A DNA stretch of 46,403 nt from positions 1-46,403 of the forward strand of contig NZ_JAUSAR010000037.1 in the NCBI RefSeq assembly GCF_030652515.1, read 5' to 3'. This DNA is from Aquabacterium sp. Lineage in GTDB: Bacteria > Pseudomonadota > Gammaproteobacteria > Burkholderiales > Burkholderiaceae_C. Shown in pieces: positions 23,182 to 30,901 of this stretch. Below the pieces are notes generated by a model that was not told the origin of the DNA, searched no databases, and was given only the letters and a program-made list of their open reading frames with translations. Made by a program: the position numbers and the translations under genes. Numbering within the stretch: the first letter of the stretch is position 1; each line of letters starts with the position of its first letter.

Positions 23182-24136
23182 CTTCTCGCAGCGTTGGCAA
23201 GAACCTGATTTCTACGCCATCTCGCTTCGCTAGAGACTGAAGCCTTTCAAGCGTCACGGTCATGTTGTCCATGAAACGCGGTAACGGTACAAGTGGTTCC
23301 CGCAGGGAGCGCGCAAAGTCGTCCCAATGAACCGGCAATACCAGCTTGGCGCCTGTCTTGCGCACAACTTCGTCCCAGTAGCGCTCGGTAAACTCCACGG
23401 ACTGCTTTCCCAGCACGCCGATGCCGAGCACCACCACAGATGCACGCACGCCATCGAAGGCATGCATCTTGTAGTTGGAGCTAGGCACAATCAGTACGTT
23501 GCCAAGACGATGCTCCGCCAGGAACGAAAAGTTCTCTCCCAACTTGTACTCCGACAGTTTCGCTGGAGCATGAAGAGGGTGGTCGATGGACCCGACGTTA
23601 ACGGGCTCAGGCGAGTGCGGCGTTTCGTAAGCAGTGACCTTGAAATTGCCTATCAACAGCGACTGTCCAGGCCTCAGTAGCTGCAATTGGCTTTCCGGCG
23701 TTTTCTGGCCCCTCGCAATGTTGAGGGTTGACTCCGACCCGTAGACCGTCGCACCCGTCTTTTGAGCTACAAGCCCGGAGTCCATGGCATGGTCGTGATG
23801 AGAGTGAGCAACCAAAATCGCGTCCACCTTCTTGACGTTGGCTTGGCCAAGCGCGAACTCAATCTCATCCACGTTTGACTCGAACCTGGTAAGGAGCAAT
23901 TGCAGCCATGAAGGTCGAGAGAGGAATCCATCTGTCATGATGGCGTTGCTCCCATCAGAAAGAAGAACGGTGCTTGTTCCGAAGAATGTCAGGGACAAGC
24001 TAGGCGTCCTTACCTTTTCCTGTTGATACACCAGGCCTTGCGATGAGGGGTCGAAGTTGGGTCTGAGCACGCCAGAGCAGCCCATCAGGGCCAAAGCGGC
24101 CATAGCAACTGCAACAAAGGCGTAGATTTTCTTCAT
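23144..24136 (-). CDS. Lipoprotein with metallo-beta-lactamase fold (MBL hydrolase)
   Basis: 330-aa exported lipoprotein. The signal peptide MKKIYAFVAVAMAALALMGC ends in a lipobox with C20 as the modified cysteine. The mature part has the metal motif HSHHDH (111-116) in LVAHSHHDHAMDSG, preceded by FFGTSTVLLSDGSNAIMTDG (51-70), and a later HSPEP (about 173) and PVHWDDF near 275, all fitting the MBL fold of the UlaG/RomA-like type. The substrate is unknown. Its codons are clearly less GC-rich than neighbouring genes and it lies between decayed DNA and the core genes, so horizontal gain is likely. A stand-alone gene with its own 180-bp upstream region; no SD stronger than AGAG. Confidence 0.82.
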   Translation of the reverse strand: MKKIYAFVAVAMAALALMGCSGVLRPNFDPSSQGLVYQQEKVRTPSLSLTFFGTSTVLLSDGSNAIMTDGFLSRPSWLQLLLTRFESNVDEIEFALGQANVKKVDAILVAHSHHDHAMDSGLVAQKTGATVYGSESTLNIARGQKTPESQLQLLRPGQSLLIGNFKVTAYETPHSPEPVNVGSIDHPLHAPAKLSEYKLGENFSFLAEHRLGNVLIVPSSNYKMHAFDGVRASVVVLGIGVLGKQSVEFTERYWDEVVRKTGAKLVLPVHWDDFARSLREPLVPLPRFMDNMTVTLERLQSLAKRDGVEIRFLPTLREVRLPVLNDSTAH

Positions 24137-24307
24137 ATTGGCTCTACAAGATGAATGTATGGGGCAACCATTGTGCCAACCGTTCCCGAGGTCGGCTTCT
24201 GGCCGTTAACTGACTGATCTAAAAACAAAACGCCCCACGTAGGCCAGTCGTAACTCTGCGGCACGAGTCGCCACCAATTTGGCGCCCGAAGATGGAATGA
24301 ACGCGTC

Positions 24308-24352
24308 AAAAAAAACCACTCATGACCGCAGCATCAGGGCCTGCTGACTGGT
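24308..24352 (-). terminator. Possible intrinsic terminator after the pseudouridine synthase gene
   Basis: On the minus strand the arms ACCAGTCA (24345-24352) and TGAGTGGT (24315-24322) pair with one mismatch. An inner GCAG/CTGC pair is possible, and a run of eight T follows (24308-24315). The stem overlaps the last codons of the gene ending at 24320. Confidence 0.45.
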
Positions 24353-25225
24353 GAACTGCCGAGCTTGGCCGGTGACGGGGTCGGTGAACTCGATGGCCTT
24401 GGCCAGCAGTTGCAGTGGCTTGGCATGGTCGTCGCTGTCGGCCGCGAACAGCCGCGGGTAGATCAGGTCGTTCACGATGGGCAGCCCCAAGGCCGCGCAG
24501 TGCACGCGCAACTGGTGCTTGCGGCCGGTGACGGGGCTCAAGGCATAAAGGGCCAGGTCGCCTTGCACCTTCAGCACGTCGATGCGCGTCTCGGTGTTGG
24601 GCTCGCCCGGCACCTCGCGCATCTGCATGAAGTGCTCGTCTTCTTCCAGGCGGCTTTGGCGGGTCAGTGGCCAGGCCATGTCAGGGCGCCAGGGGGCCAC
24701 GGCTTGGTAGTGCTTGGTGGCGGTCCTTTGCGAGAACACGCCTTGGTAAGGGCCCCGCGTGGACGGCTGGATCGAGAACAGCACGATGCCCGCCGTTTCG
24801 CGGTCCAGGCGGTGGATGGGGGTCAGGGTGTCGATGCCCAGCTTGCGCTTCAGGCGCACCAGCAATGTCTCTTGCAGGTAACGGCCACCGGGGGTCACGG
24901 GCATGAAATGCGGCTTGTCGGCGACCACGATGTGCTCGTCCTGGAACAGCACCACTTCGTCGAACGGCAGGCGCGGTTCGGACTCGATGGCTCGGTAGTA
25001 GTACAGGCGGAGGTGGGGCTGGTAGCTTCGCTCAGGCGTGACCGGCACGCCGTGCTCATCGACCACTTCCCCAGCTTGCATGCGCGCCTGCCAGGTCGCG
25101 GCGGAGACGGCAGGAAACTGCTGCACCAGGAACTCGGCCATGGTGCGCCAAGGGCCCGCTGGCAAGGCCACACAGCTGGGGCCGACGCCGTCCTTGGTGG
25201 GCAGGGGGCGCGGCCTGGAAGACAC
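24320..25225 (-). CDS. RluA family RNA pseudouridine synthase
   Basis: 301-aa enzyme that isomerises uridine in rRNA or tRNA. The RluA catalytic motif HRLDRETAG is at 138-146, with D141 as the nucleophile. FQDEHIVVADKPHFMPVTP and SPVTGRKHQLRVHCAALG are the flanking conserved blocks; a short S4-like N-terminus (about 25-75) is degenerate. Target position unknown; the family groups near RluA/RluC/TruC-like proteins. The start is GTG at 25225, directly abutting the stop of trhO (25226), with GGGCAGTAAG just upstream. The pair is therefore translationally coupled, and two RNA-modifying enzymes share a transcript. Confidence 0.87.
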   Translation of the reverse strand: MSSRPRPLPTKDGVGPSCVALPAGPWRTMAEFLVQQFPAVSAATWQARMQAGEVVDEHGVPVTPERSYQPHLRLYYYRAIESEPRLPFDEVVLFQDEHIVVADKPHFMPVTPGGRYLQETLLVRLKRKLGIDTLTPIHRLDRETAGIVLFSIQPSTRGPYQGVFSQRTATKHYQAVAPWRPDMAWPLTRQSRLEEDEHFMQMREVPGEPNTETRIDVLKVQGDLALYALSPVTGRKHQLRVHCAALGLPIVNDLIYPRLFAADSDDHAKPLQLLAKAIEFTDPVTGQARQFTSQQALMLRS

Positions 25226-26041
25226 CTACTTACTGCCCTTGGCCAGGCGCTTGGCACGCTGCAGGCGCCACGCTTCGTCCGGGTCGCCCGCGTACACGTC
25301 TTCCGCGGTGGTGTCGGTTTGCTGCAAGTGCGTGTCGAGCGCGATGCGGTTGTCGAAGACGAAGCACTCGCCTTCCCAGTCCTTGTCGGCATCGGGCATC
25401 TCGGCGAAGTAGCTCAGGATGCCACCTTCCAACTGGTAGACGGGGATGTCCATGTCCAGCATCCAGGCGCTGGTCTTTTCGCAGCGGATGCCGCCAGTGC
25501 AGTACATGGCCACGCGCTTGCCTTCGGCCTTCCATTCATCAACGTGCGCTTCGATGTAGCGAGGCAGGTCGCGGAAGGTGTGCACCTGCGGATCCACCGC
25601 ATTTTTGAAGCGGCCCAGCTTGAACTCGAAACTGTTGCGGTTGTCGATCAGGACCACGTCGTCTTGCGTGATCAGCTCGCGCCATTCCTGGGGGCTGAGG
25701 TTGATGCCAGTGCGGCCGATCGCATCCACGCCCTCAACGCCCAGAGGCAGAATCTCAGGCTTGTGGTGCACCTTCATCTTGAAGAAAGGCCTCGTCTTGC
25801 AGGGGCTACGCTTGAAGTTCATGCCCGCGAACAGGCCCGTCAGGCGCGGGTCAGCCAGCAATGCCGCATGAAACGCTTCCAAAGCATCGGGCTCGGCGGC
25901 CACCATGCCGTTGATGCCTTCGGTGGCCACCAGGATGCTGCCGGTCAGGCCTTGCGTGATCTCACGCAGGGCGAGGGTGCAGGCCTCAGGGTCCGCGATG
26001 TGCACGAACTTGTAGAAGGACTCGTGGACGATGTCCAGCAT
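25226..26041 (-). CDS. trhO: tRNA uridine(34) hydroxylase TrhO (rhodanese domain)
   Basis: Rhodanese-fold enzyme (formerly YceA) that makes 5-hydroxyuridine at tRNA position 34 with oxygen. 271 aa from the ATG at 26041. The N-terminal acylphosphatase-like part contains GSILVATEGINGMVAAEPD (35-53), and the rhodanese domain carries C181 in MYCTGGIRCEKTSAW plus conserved C187. Other family blocks are FKRSPCKTRPFFKMKV and LIDNRNSFEFKLGRFKNA. A GTG at 26053 overlapping the psd TGA is an alternative start giving four more residues. It follows psd by 8 bp and abuts the pseudouridine synthase gene, forming a psd-trhO-rluA-like operon. Confidence 0.92.
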   Translation of the reverse strand: MLDIVHESFYKFVHIADPEACTLALREITQGLTGSILVATEGINGMVAAEPDALEAFHAALLADPRLTGLFAGMNFKRSPCKTRPFFKMKVHHKPEILPLGVEGVDAIGRTGINLSPQEWRELITQDDVVLIDNRNSFEFKLGRFKNAVDPQVHTFRDLPRYIEAHVDEWKAEGKRVAMYCTGGIRCEKTSAWMLDMDIPVYQLEGGILSYFAEMPDADKDWEGECFVFDNRIALDTHLQQTDTTAEDVYAGDPDEAWRLQRAKRLAKGSK

Positions 26042-26049
26042 GTCGGGGC

Positions 26050-26895
26050 TCACTGGCGGCTGGCCATCGCGTCGCCCAGGCGAACCGAACCGGACGGCAC
26101 CCAGGCGGGGTTGAACTGCAAGGGACCTTTGGGGAACAGCATCACCACGGTCGAGCCCAGCAAGAAGCGGCCCATCTCGTCGCCTTTTTTCAACACAATG
26201 GATTGGTCGGTGTAACGCCATTCACGCACATCCTTGCTGCGCGGCGGGTTGACCACGCCGTGCCACACCGTGGCCATGCTGCCCACGATGGTGGCGCCCA
26301 CCAGGGTCAGCACGAAGGGGCCGTGCTCGGTCTCGAACACACAGACCACGCGCTCATTGCGGGCGAACAGGCCCGGCACGCCGCGCGCCGTGGCGGGGTT
26401 GACCGAGAACAGCTCGCCCGGCACATAGATCATGCGGGTGAGGCGGCCATCGCAGGGCATGTGGATGCGGTGGTAATCCTTGGGGCTGAGGTAGATGGTG
26501 GCGAAGTGCCCGTCCTGGAACTGAGCCGCCAGCAAGGCATCGCCCCCCACCAGCGCCTGGGTCGAATAGTGGTGGCCCTTGGCCTGGAAGATCTGGTCAC
26601 GCTGAATGGGGCCAATCTGGCTGATGGCGCCATCGACCGGGCAGATCAGATCGGCATCCGCCAAGGGGCGGGCGCCCGGCTTCAAGGGCCGGGTGAAAAA
26701 CTCATTGAAGGTGGGATAACTGGCCAGGTCCGGGTTGGCGGCCTCGGCCATGTTCACCCCATAGCGGCCCACGAACCAGCGGATGAAGCGGGTGGTCAGC
26801 GCCCCGCCCTTGACCCACGCCATGCGCCCGGCAAAGGCGGTCAGGGCCTGCTTGGGCAGGACATACTGCAGCATGACGAAGAGACGGTCTGACAC
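26050..26895 (-). CDS. psd: Phosphatidylserine decarboxylase proenzyme
   Basis: Converts phosphatidylserine to phosphatidylethanolamine at the inner membrane. 281 aa. The self-cleavage motif LGST lies near the C-terminus with the cut between G247 and S248; S248 becomes the pyruvoyl group. YLSPKDYHRIHMPCDG, FNEFFTRPLKPGARP and YVPGELFSVN are typical blocks. The GTG at 26895 (MSDRLFVMLQYVLPKQ) is chosen because related betaproteobacterial proteins begin the same way; the ATG at 26874 is the alternative. A TACAAT hexamer about 33 nt before the GTG is a likely -10. First gene of the psd-trhO-pseudouridine synthase run, 50 bp after dedA. Confidence 0.92.
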   Translation of the reverse strand: MSDRLFVMLQYVLPKQALTAFAGRMAWVKGGALTTRFIRWFVGRYGVNMAEAANPDLASYPTFNEFFTRPLKPGARPLADADLICPVDGAISQIGPIQRDQIFQAKGHHYSTQALVGGDALLAAQFQDGHFATIYLSPKDYHRIHMPCDGRLTRMIYVPGELFSVNPATARGVPGLFARNERVVCVFETEHGPFVLTLVGATIVGSMATVWHGVVNPPRSKDVREWRYTDQSIVLKKGDEMGRFLLGSTVVMLFPKGPLQFNPAWVPSGSVRLGDAMASRQ

Positions 26896-26927
26896 GGTGG
26901 CTACCAATGCAATGGTGAGGGGCCGCC

Positions 26928-26933
26928 ATTGTA
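26928..26933 (-). promoter_or_regulatory. Candidate -10 of psd
   Basis: TACAAT on the minus strand, about 33 nt upstream of the psd GTG and just after the end of dedA. No good -35 at 16-18 nt. Confidence 0.3.
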
Positions 26934-26945
26934 TCGACCGGACTC

Positions 26946-27596
26946 TCAGGCCAGGGCTTTGCCCTTGCGGCTCGCGCGCCAGCCACCGTACAGTGCCACC
27001 ACACCGGGGATCAGGATCATCGCCCAGATGATCTTGCTCAGATGCTGCTGCACGATGGGGATGTTGCCGAAGAAGTAACCCACCACGGTCAGGCCCACCA
27101 CCCAGATCACGGCGCCGACCACGTTGTAGGCGGTGAAAGTGGCGCGGTTCATCTCGGCCACGCCGGCCACAAAGGGCGCGAAAGTGCGGATGAAGGGCAT
27201 GAAGCGCGCGATGATGATGGTGATGCCGCCGTGCTTCTCGTAAAAGCTGTGGGCCGCCTCGAACGCCCGGCGGTTGAACCAGCGGGAGTTTTCCCACTGG
27301 AAAACCTTCGGGCCGATGGCGCGGCCGATGGTGTAGTTGACCTGGTCACCCAGGATGGCCGCCACCAGCAGCACGGCGATGGCCACCGGCAGGCTCATCG
27401 CACCCGCACCGGCCAGGGCGCCCACGATGAACAGCAGCGAGTCACCCGGTAGGAAAGGCATCACCACCAGCCCGGTCTCCACGAACACGATCACGAACAA
27501 CAGGGCATAGACCCAGGCGCCGTAGGTTTGAACGAAATTCGCCAGGTGCTGGTCGACGTGAAGGATGAAATCCAGGAGGAAATGAGCGATGTCCAT
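26946..27596 (-). CDS. DedA family membrane protein
   Basis: Polytopic inner-membrane protein of 216 aa. DedA proteins include UptA-type undecaprenyl-phosphate flippases and factors for membrane homeostasis. Conserved features are VETGLVVMPFLPGDSLLF (39-56), with the acidic residue and FxPG, the ILGDQVNYTIGRAIG segment, and the RFMPFIRTFAPFVAGV block with its essential arginines. About five hydrophobic segments. The ATG at 27596 is 35 bp from the divergent mutL ATG. A GATAAT hexamer lies exactly 6 nt before this ATG, suggesting a leaderless message. Substrate not known here. Confidence 0.9.
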   Translation of the reverse strand: MDIAHFLLDFILHVDQHLANFVQTYGAWVYALLFVIVFVETGLVVMPFLPGDSLLFIVGALAGAGAMSLPVAIAVLLVAAILGDQVNYTIGRAIGPKVFQWENSRWFNRRAFEAAHSFYEKHGGITIIIARFMPFIRTFAPFVAGVAEMNRATFTAYNVVGAVIWVVGLTVVGYFFGNIPIVQQHLSKIIWAMILIPGVVALYGGWRASRKGKALA

Positions 27597-27602
27597 GCGC
27601 CC

Positions 27603-27625
27603 ATTATCGGGGGGCTTCGTACAAT
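27603..27625. promoter_or_regulatory. Symmetric divergent -10 elements of dedA and mutL
   Basis: In the 35-bp gap, GATAAT on the minus strand (27603-27608) is 6 nt from the dedA ATG, and TACAAT on the plus strand (27620-27625) is 6 nt from the mutL ATG. Neither has room for an SD, so both messages would begin at the start codon. The -35 regions are weak and would lie in the opposite gene. Confidence 0.45.
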
Positions 27626-27631
27626 CCTTTG

Positions 27632-29581
27632 ATGACGACCTCCTCCGCCCGCCGAAACATCCGCGAATTGCCCGACGAACTCATCAGCCAGATCGCGGCT
27701 GGCGAGGTGGTCGAACGCCCTGCGTCCGTGGTGCGCGAACTGGTGGACAACGCCCTGGACGCGGGCGCGCGCCAGATCACCGTCAAGCTGCTGGCCGGTG
27801 GCATCCGCCAGATCCTGGTCGAGGACGACGGCAGCGGCATCCCCATTGACGAGCTGCCCTTGGCTTTGAAGCGCCACGCCACCAGCAAGATCGGCTCCTT
27901 GCACGATCTGGAAAGCGTGGCGACCATGGGTTTTCGGGGTGAGGCATTGGCGGCGATCGCATCCGTGTCGGACATGGCGATCGCCAGCCGCACGGCAGAC
28001 GATGCCCATGCCCACCGCCTGGACGCCCGATCCGGCGAGTTGAGCCCGGCCGCGCGCGGTGTGGGCACCAGCGTCGAGGTGCGCGAGCTGTTTTTCAGCA
28101 CCCCGGCGCGCCGCAAGTTTTTGAAGACCGAAGGCACCGAACTGGCCCATTGCCTGGAAGCCGTGCGCCGCCACGCCCTGGCCCGACCCGATGTGGGCTT
28201 TGCCGTGTGGCACGAAGGCAAGCTGGTGGAGCAATGGCGCGCCGGATCGCCCGACCAGCGCGTGGTGGATGTTCTGGGTGATGACTTCATGAGCACGTCG
28301 CGGGCGGTTGAACTGAGCATGGGCCCGATGCGCGTGTACGGCTACACCGGCCTGCCCGACGCGGCCCGCTCCCGCGCAGATCAGCAGTACTTCTACGTCA
28401 ATGGTCGGCATGTGCGCGACAAGCTGCTGAGCCATGGCGTGCGTGCCGCTTACGAAGACGTGCTGCATGGCTCGCGCCAGCCCACCTATGTGCTGTTCAT
28501 CGAGATCGCGCCTGACCGGGTTGATGTCAATGTGCATCCCACGAAGATTGAAGTGCGCTTCCGCGATTCGCGCGAGGTGCACCAGGCGGTGCGCAAATCG
28601 GTGGAAGCGGCGCTGGCCTTGTCACGCGCCACGCTGGCGGCGGGCGAGGCGGGCTCGACTTCGCCCACCACGGCTGGCGGCGCGTGGCCGACATCGCCCG
28701 CAGACAGTGCTGCAACGCCCTCCTCCGTCCAGGCGCCTTTGTCGGTGAACCAGCAAAGCCCGTTGGCCTGGCAACGCCCGGCCGATGGCGCGCCCGAGCG
28801 CCGCTGGGCAGGTTGGCCCCAAGCTGACGCAGGGGGCTCTTTCCTGGCGTCGGAACGCATGCCCGCGTCCAACTTCGGCCGCGCGGCCTCCGAGCAGGAC
28901 CAGCCCACCTCTTTCGGGTTCGCGCCCGAATCGCTCAGGCCTGCGTCAGCTTCCAATGGCATCGCGCCAAGCGCACAGCAAGCCGAGCCTTCGCACGAAT
29001 GGCCCCTGGGCCGAGCCCTGGCCCAGGTCGGTGGCGTCTTCGTGCTGGCCGAAAACGCCCAGGGCCTGGTCATCGTGGACATGCACGCCGCCCACGAGCG
29101 CATCGTCTACGAACGCTTGAAAGCCCAACTGGCACACGAGCGCCTGGAAAGCCAGCCCCTGCTGATCCCGCAAAGTTTTGCCGCCACGCCGCAAGAGATC
29201 GCCACCGCCGAGTCACAACGCGAAGCCCTGGTCAGCCTGGGCCTGGACATCGACGCGTTGGGCCCCACCACCCTGGCCTTGCGCTCGGTGCCACTGGCTT
29301 TGACCCAGGCCGATGGCGTGGACCTGGCCCGCTCGGTGCTGGCCGAACTGGCGCAGCTGGATGCCAGCGACGTGATCCGCCGCGCGCAACACGAACTGCT
29401 GGCCACCATGGCCTGCCATGGCGCCGTGCGCGCCAACCGGCAACTCACCCTGACCGAGATGAACGCCTTGCTGCGCGACATGGAAGCCACCGACCGCGCC
29501 GACCAATGCAACCACGGCCGCCCCACCTGGCGGCAACTCTCCATGCGTGAACTCGACGCCCTGTTCATGCGCGGCCGCTGA
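27632..29581 (+). CDS. mutL: DNA mismatch repair protein MutL
   Basis: ATPase that links MutS mismatch recognition to strand removal. 649 aa. The GHKL ATPase motifs are intact: QIAAGEVVERPASVVRELVD with the catalytic Glu and the Mg-binding Asn just after, DDGSGI, and TMGFRGEALAAIASVS. The transducer domain holds STPARRKFLKTEGTE and VNVHPTKIEVRF. A Pro/Ala/Ser-rich linker (about 335-455) leads to the C-terminal dimerisation domain, with QVGGVFVLAENAQGLVIVD and VDMHAAHERIVYERLK. The ATG at 27632 is preferred over the TTG at 27629; no SD is present, and TACAAT is 6 nt upstream. First gene of a run with the pseudouridine synthase, MFS and miaA genes. Confidence 0.95.
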   Translation: MTTSSARRNIRELPDELISQIAAGEVVERPASVVRELVDNALDAGARQITVKLLAGGIRQILVEDDGSGIPIDELPLALKRHATSKIGSLHDLESVATMGFRGEALAAIASVSDMAIASRTADDAHAHRLDARSGELSPAARGVGTSVEVRELFFSTPARRKFLKTEGTELAHCLEAVRRHALARPDVGFAVWHEGKLVEQWRAGSPDQRVVDVLGDDFMSTSRAVELSMGPMRVYGYTGLPDAARSRADQQYFYVNGRHVRDKLLSHGVRAAYEDVLHGSRQPTYVLFIEIAPDRVDVNVHPTKIEVRFRDSREVHQAVRKSVEAALALSRATLAAGEAGSTSPTTAGGAWPTSPADSAATPSSVQAPLSVNQQSPLAWQRPADGAPERRWAGWPQADAGGSFLASERMPASNFGRAASEQDQPTSFGFAPESLRPASASNGIAPSAQQAEPSHEWPLGRALAQVGGVFVLAENAQGLVIVDMHAAHERIVYERLKAQLAHERLESQPLLIPQSFAATPQEIATAESQREALVSLGLDIDALGPTTLALRSVPLALTQADGVDLARSVLAELAQLDASDVIRRAQHELLATMACHGAVRANRQLTLTEMNALLRDMEATDRADQCNHGRPTWRQLSMRELDALFMRGR

Positions 29582-29599
29582 ACCAATACGAAGGCCCCC

Positions 29600-30901
29600 A
29601 TGACCGAACGCAAAAAAATCATCCTGGCCAACAAGCCAGCGACACCCGATGCCGAGCGCGATGCTTTTGCACCCCGGCGCCCGCCTGTGCGCGGCTCCGG
29701 TTCCGCCCCGCGCAAACGCATGACCGTGGAAGAGGCCGAGCAAGCCGCCAAGGCCCGCGAAGAGGCGGCCAAATTGGCGGCACAAGCACCGGCATCCACG
29801 CCGAGGGATGAATCGCGCTGGCCCGGTGAGCGCCCGCGTGCTCCCGCGCCACGCCGTGATGACAGGGATCGGCCTGCTGCATCGCGGCCTCGGGATGATC
29901 GCCCTCGCGAGTCGGCCCCTCCGCGTTTCGACGACCGCCGCCCTGACCCACGCAACGATCCGCGCCCGCAACGCCAGGATCCTCGCAGCCAGGCGCCGCG
30001 CGGCCCTCACCAGGACACTCGCCAAGCCTCGCCGCCTTCAGCACCGCAGCAGGACTTCCGCAAAGACGGCCGCCGCGCCCAAGGCCCGCGCCCTGTCCAA
30101 GCCCCGGCCCCCACCGAAGGCAGCGTCGAACACGACGGGCGCATCCGCCTGTCCAAGCTGATGAGCGAACGCGGACTGTCATCGCGCCGCGAAGCCGACG
30201 AGTGGATCGAGCATGGCTGGGTGCTGGTCGACGGCGAAGTGGTCAGCGAGCTGGGCTCGCGCGTCTACCCGCACCAGGACATCACGATTGATGCCGCCGC
30301 CAAGACCCAGCAGGCCCAACGCGTCACCATCCTGATCAACAAGCCCATCGGCTACGTCAGTGGCCAGGCCGAAGATGGCTACGAGCCCGCCTTCGTCCTG
30401 ATCCGCCCGGAGAACCACTGGAAGGAAGGCGAGCGCAACAAGATGCTGCTGACACGCGGCCACCTCAAGCACCTGGCACCTGCGGGCCGCCTCGACATCG
30501 ACTCCACCGGCCTGCTGGTGCTGACGCAGGATGGCCGCATCGCGCGCGAACTCATCGGCGAAGACTCGAACATCGAGAAGGAATACCTGGTGCGGGTCGA
30601 GCTGCCCGACAACCCTGATGAGAAAAACATCTCGGGCGTGTTCCCCGGCGAGTTGATGGACAAGCTGCGCCACGGCCTGATGCTGGACGGCATTGAGCTC
30701 AAGCCCGCCAAGGTCTCGTGGCAGAACGAGCAGCAACTGCGCTTCGTGCTGCGCGAAGGCCGCAAGCGCCAGATCCGCCGCATGTGCGAACAGGTCGGCC
30801 TGAAGGTGGTGGGCCTCAAGCGCGTGCGCATGGGCCGCATCGTGCTGGGCAACCTGCCCTTGGGCCAATGGCGCTTCCTGCAGCCTGATGAGCGATTCTG
30901 A
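29600..30901 (+). CDS. rRNA pseudouridine synthase, RsuA/RluB/RluF family, with long Arg-rich N-terminal tail
   Basis: 433-aa enzyme making pseudouridine in rRNA. After about 170 residues of low-complexity Arg/Asp/Pro sequence ([20 protein letters not shown] and similar) comes an S4 RNA-binding domain ([19 protein letters not shown], about 178-240). The catalytic domain has D299 in [15 protein letters not shown], and [12 protein letters not shown] and [20 protein letters not shown] complete the family signature. The DSTG form and KPIGYVSGQ resemble RluF more than RsuA, but the target base is not certain. The disordered tail is far longer than in E. coli relatives and probably binds RNA. 18 bp after mutL; its stop overlaps the MFS gene by 14 nt. 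Confidence 0.88.
   Translation: MTERKKIILANKPATPDAERDAFAPRRPPVRGSGSAPRKRMTVEEAEQAAKAREEAAKLAAQAPASTPRDESRWPGERPRAPAPRRDDRDRPAASRPRDDRPRESAPPRFDDRRPDPRNDPRPQRQDPRSQAPRGPHQDTRQASPPSAPQQDFRKDGRRAQGPRPVQAPAPTEGSVEHDGRIRLSKLMSERGLSSRREADEWIEHGWVLVDGEVVSELGSRVYPHQDITIDAAAKTQQAQRVTILINKPIGYVSGQAEDGYEPAFVLIRPENHWKEGERNKMLLTRGHLKHLAPAGRLDIDSTGLLVLTQDGRIARELIGEDSNIEKEYLVRVELPDNPDEKNISGVFPGELMDKLRHGLMLDGIELKPAKVSWQNEQQLRFVLREGRKRQIRRMCEQVGLKVVGLKRVRMGRIVLGNLPLGQWRFLQPDERF

Noticed and set aside
10710..24319. Genomic island with integrase and att sites
   Set aside because: The block looks accessory, but no integrase, tRNA-end repeat or clear direct repeats at its borders were found, so only a looser claim is made.
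24365..26215. 616-codon plus-strand frame across the pseudouridine synthase and trhO genes
   Set aside because: Crosses two real minus-strand genes and their junction; shadow.
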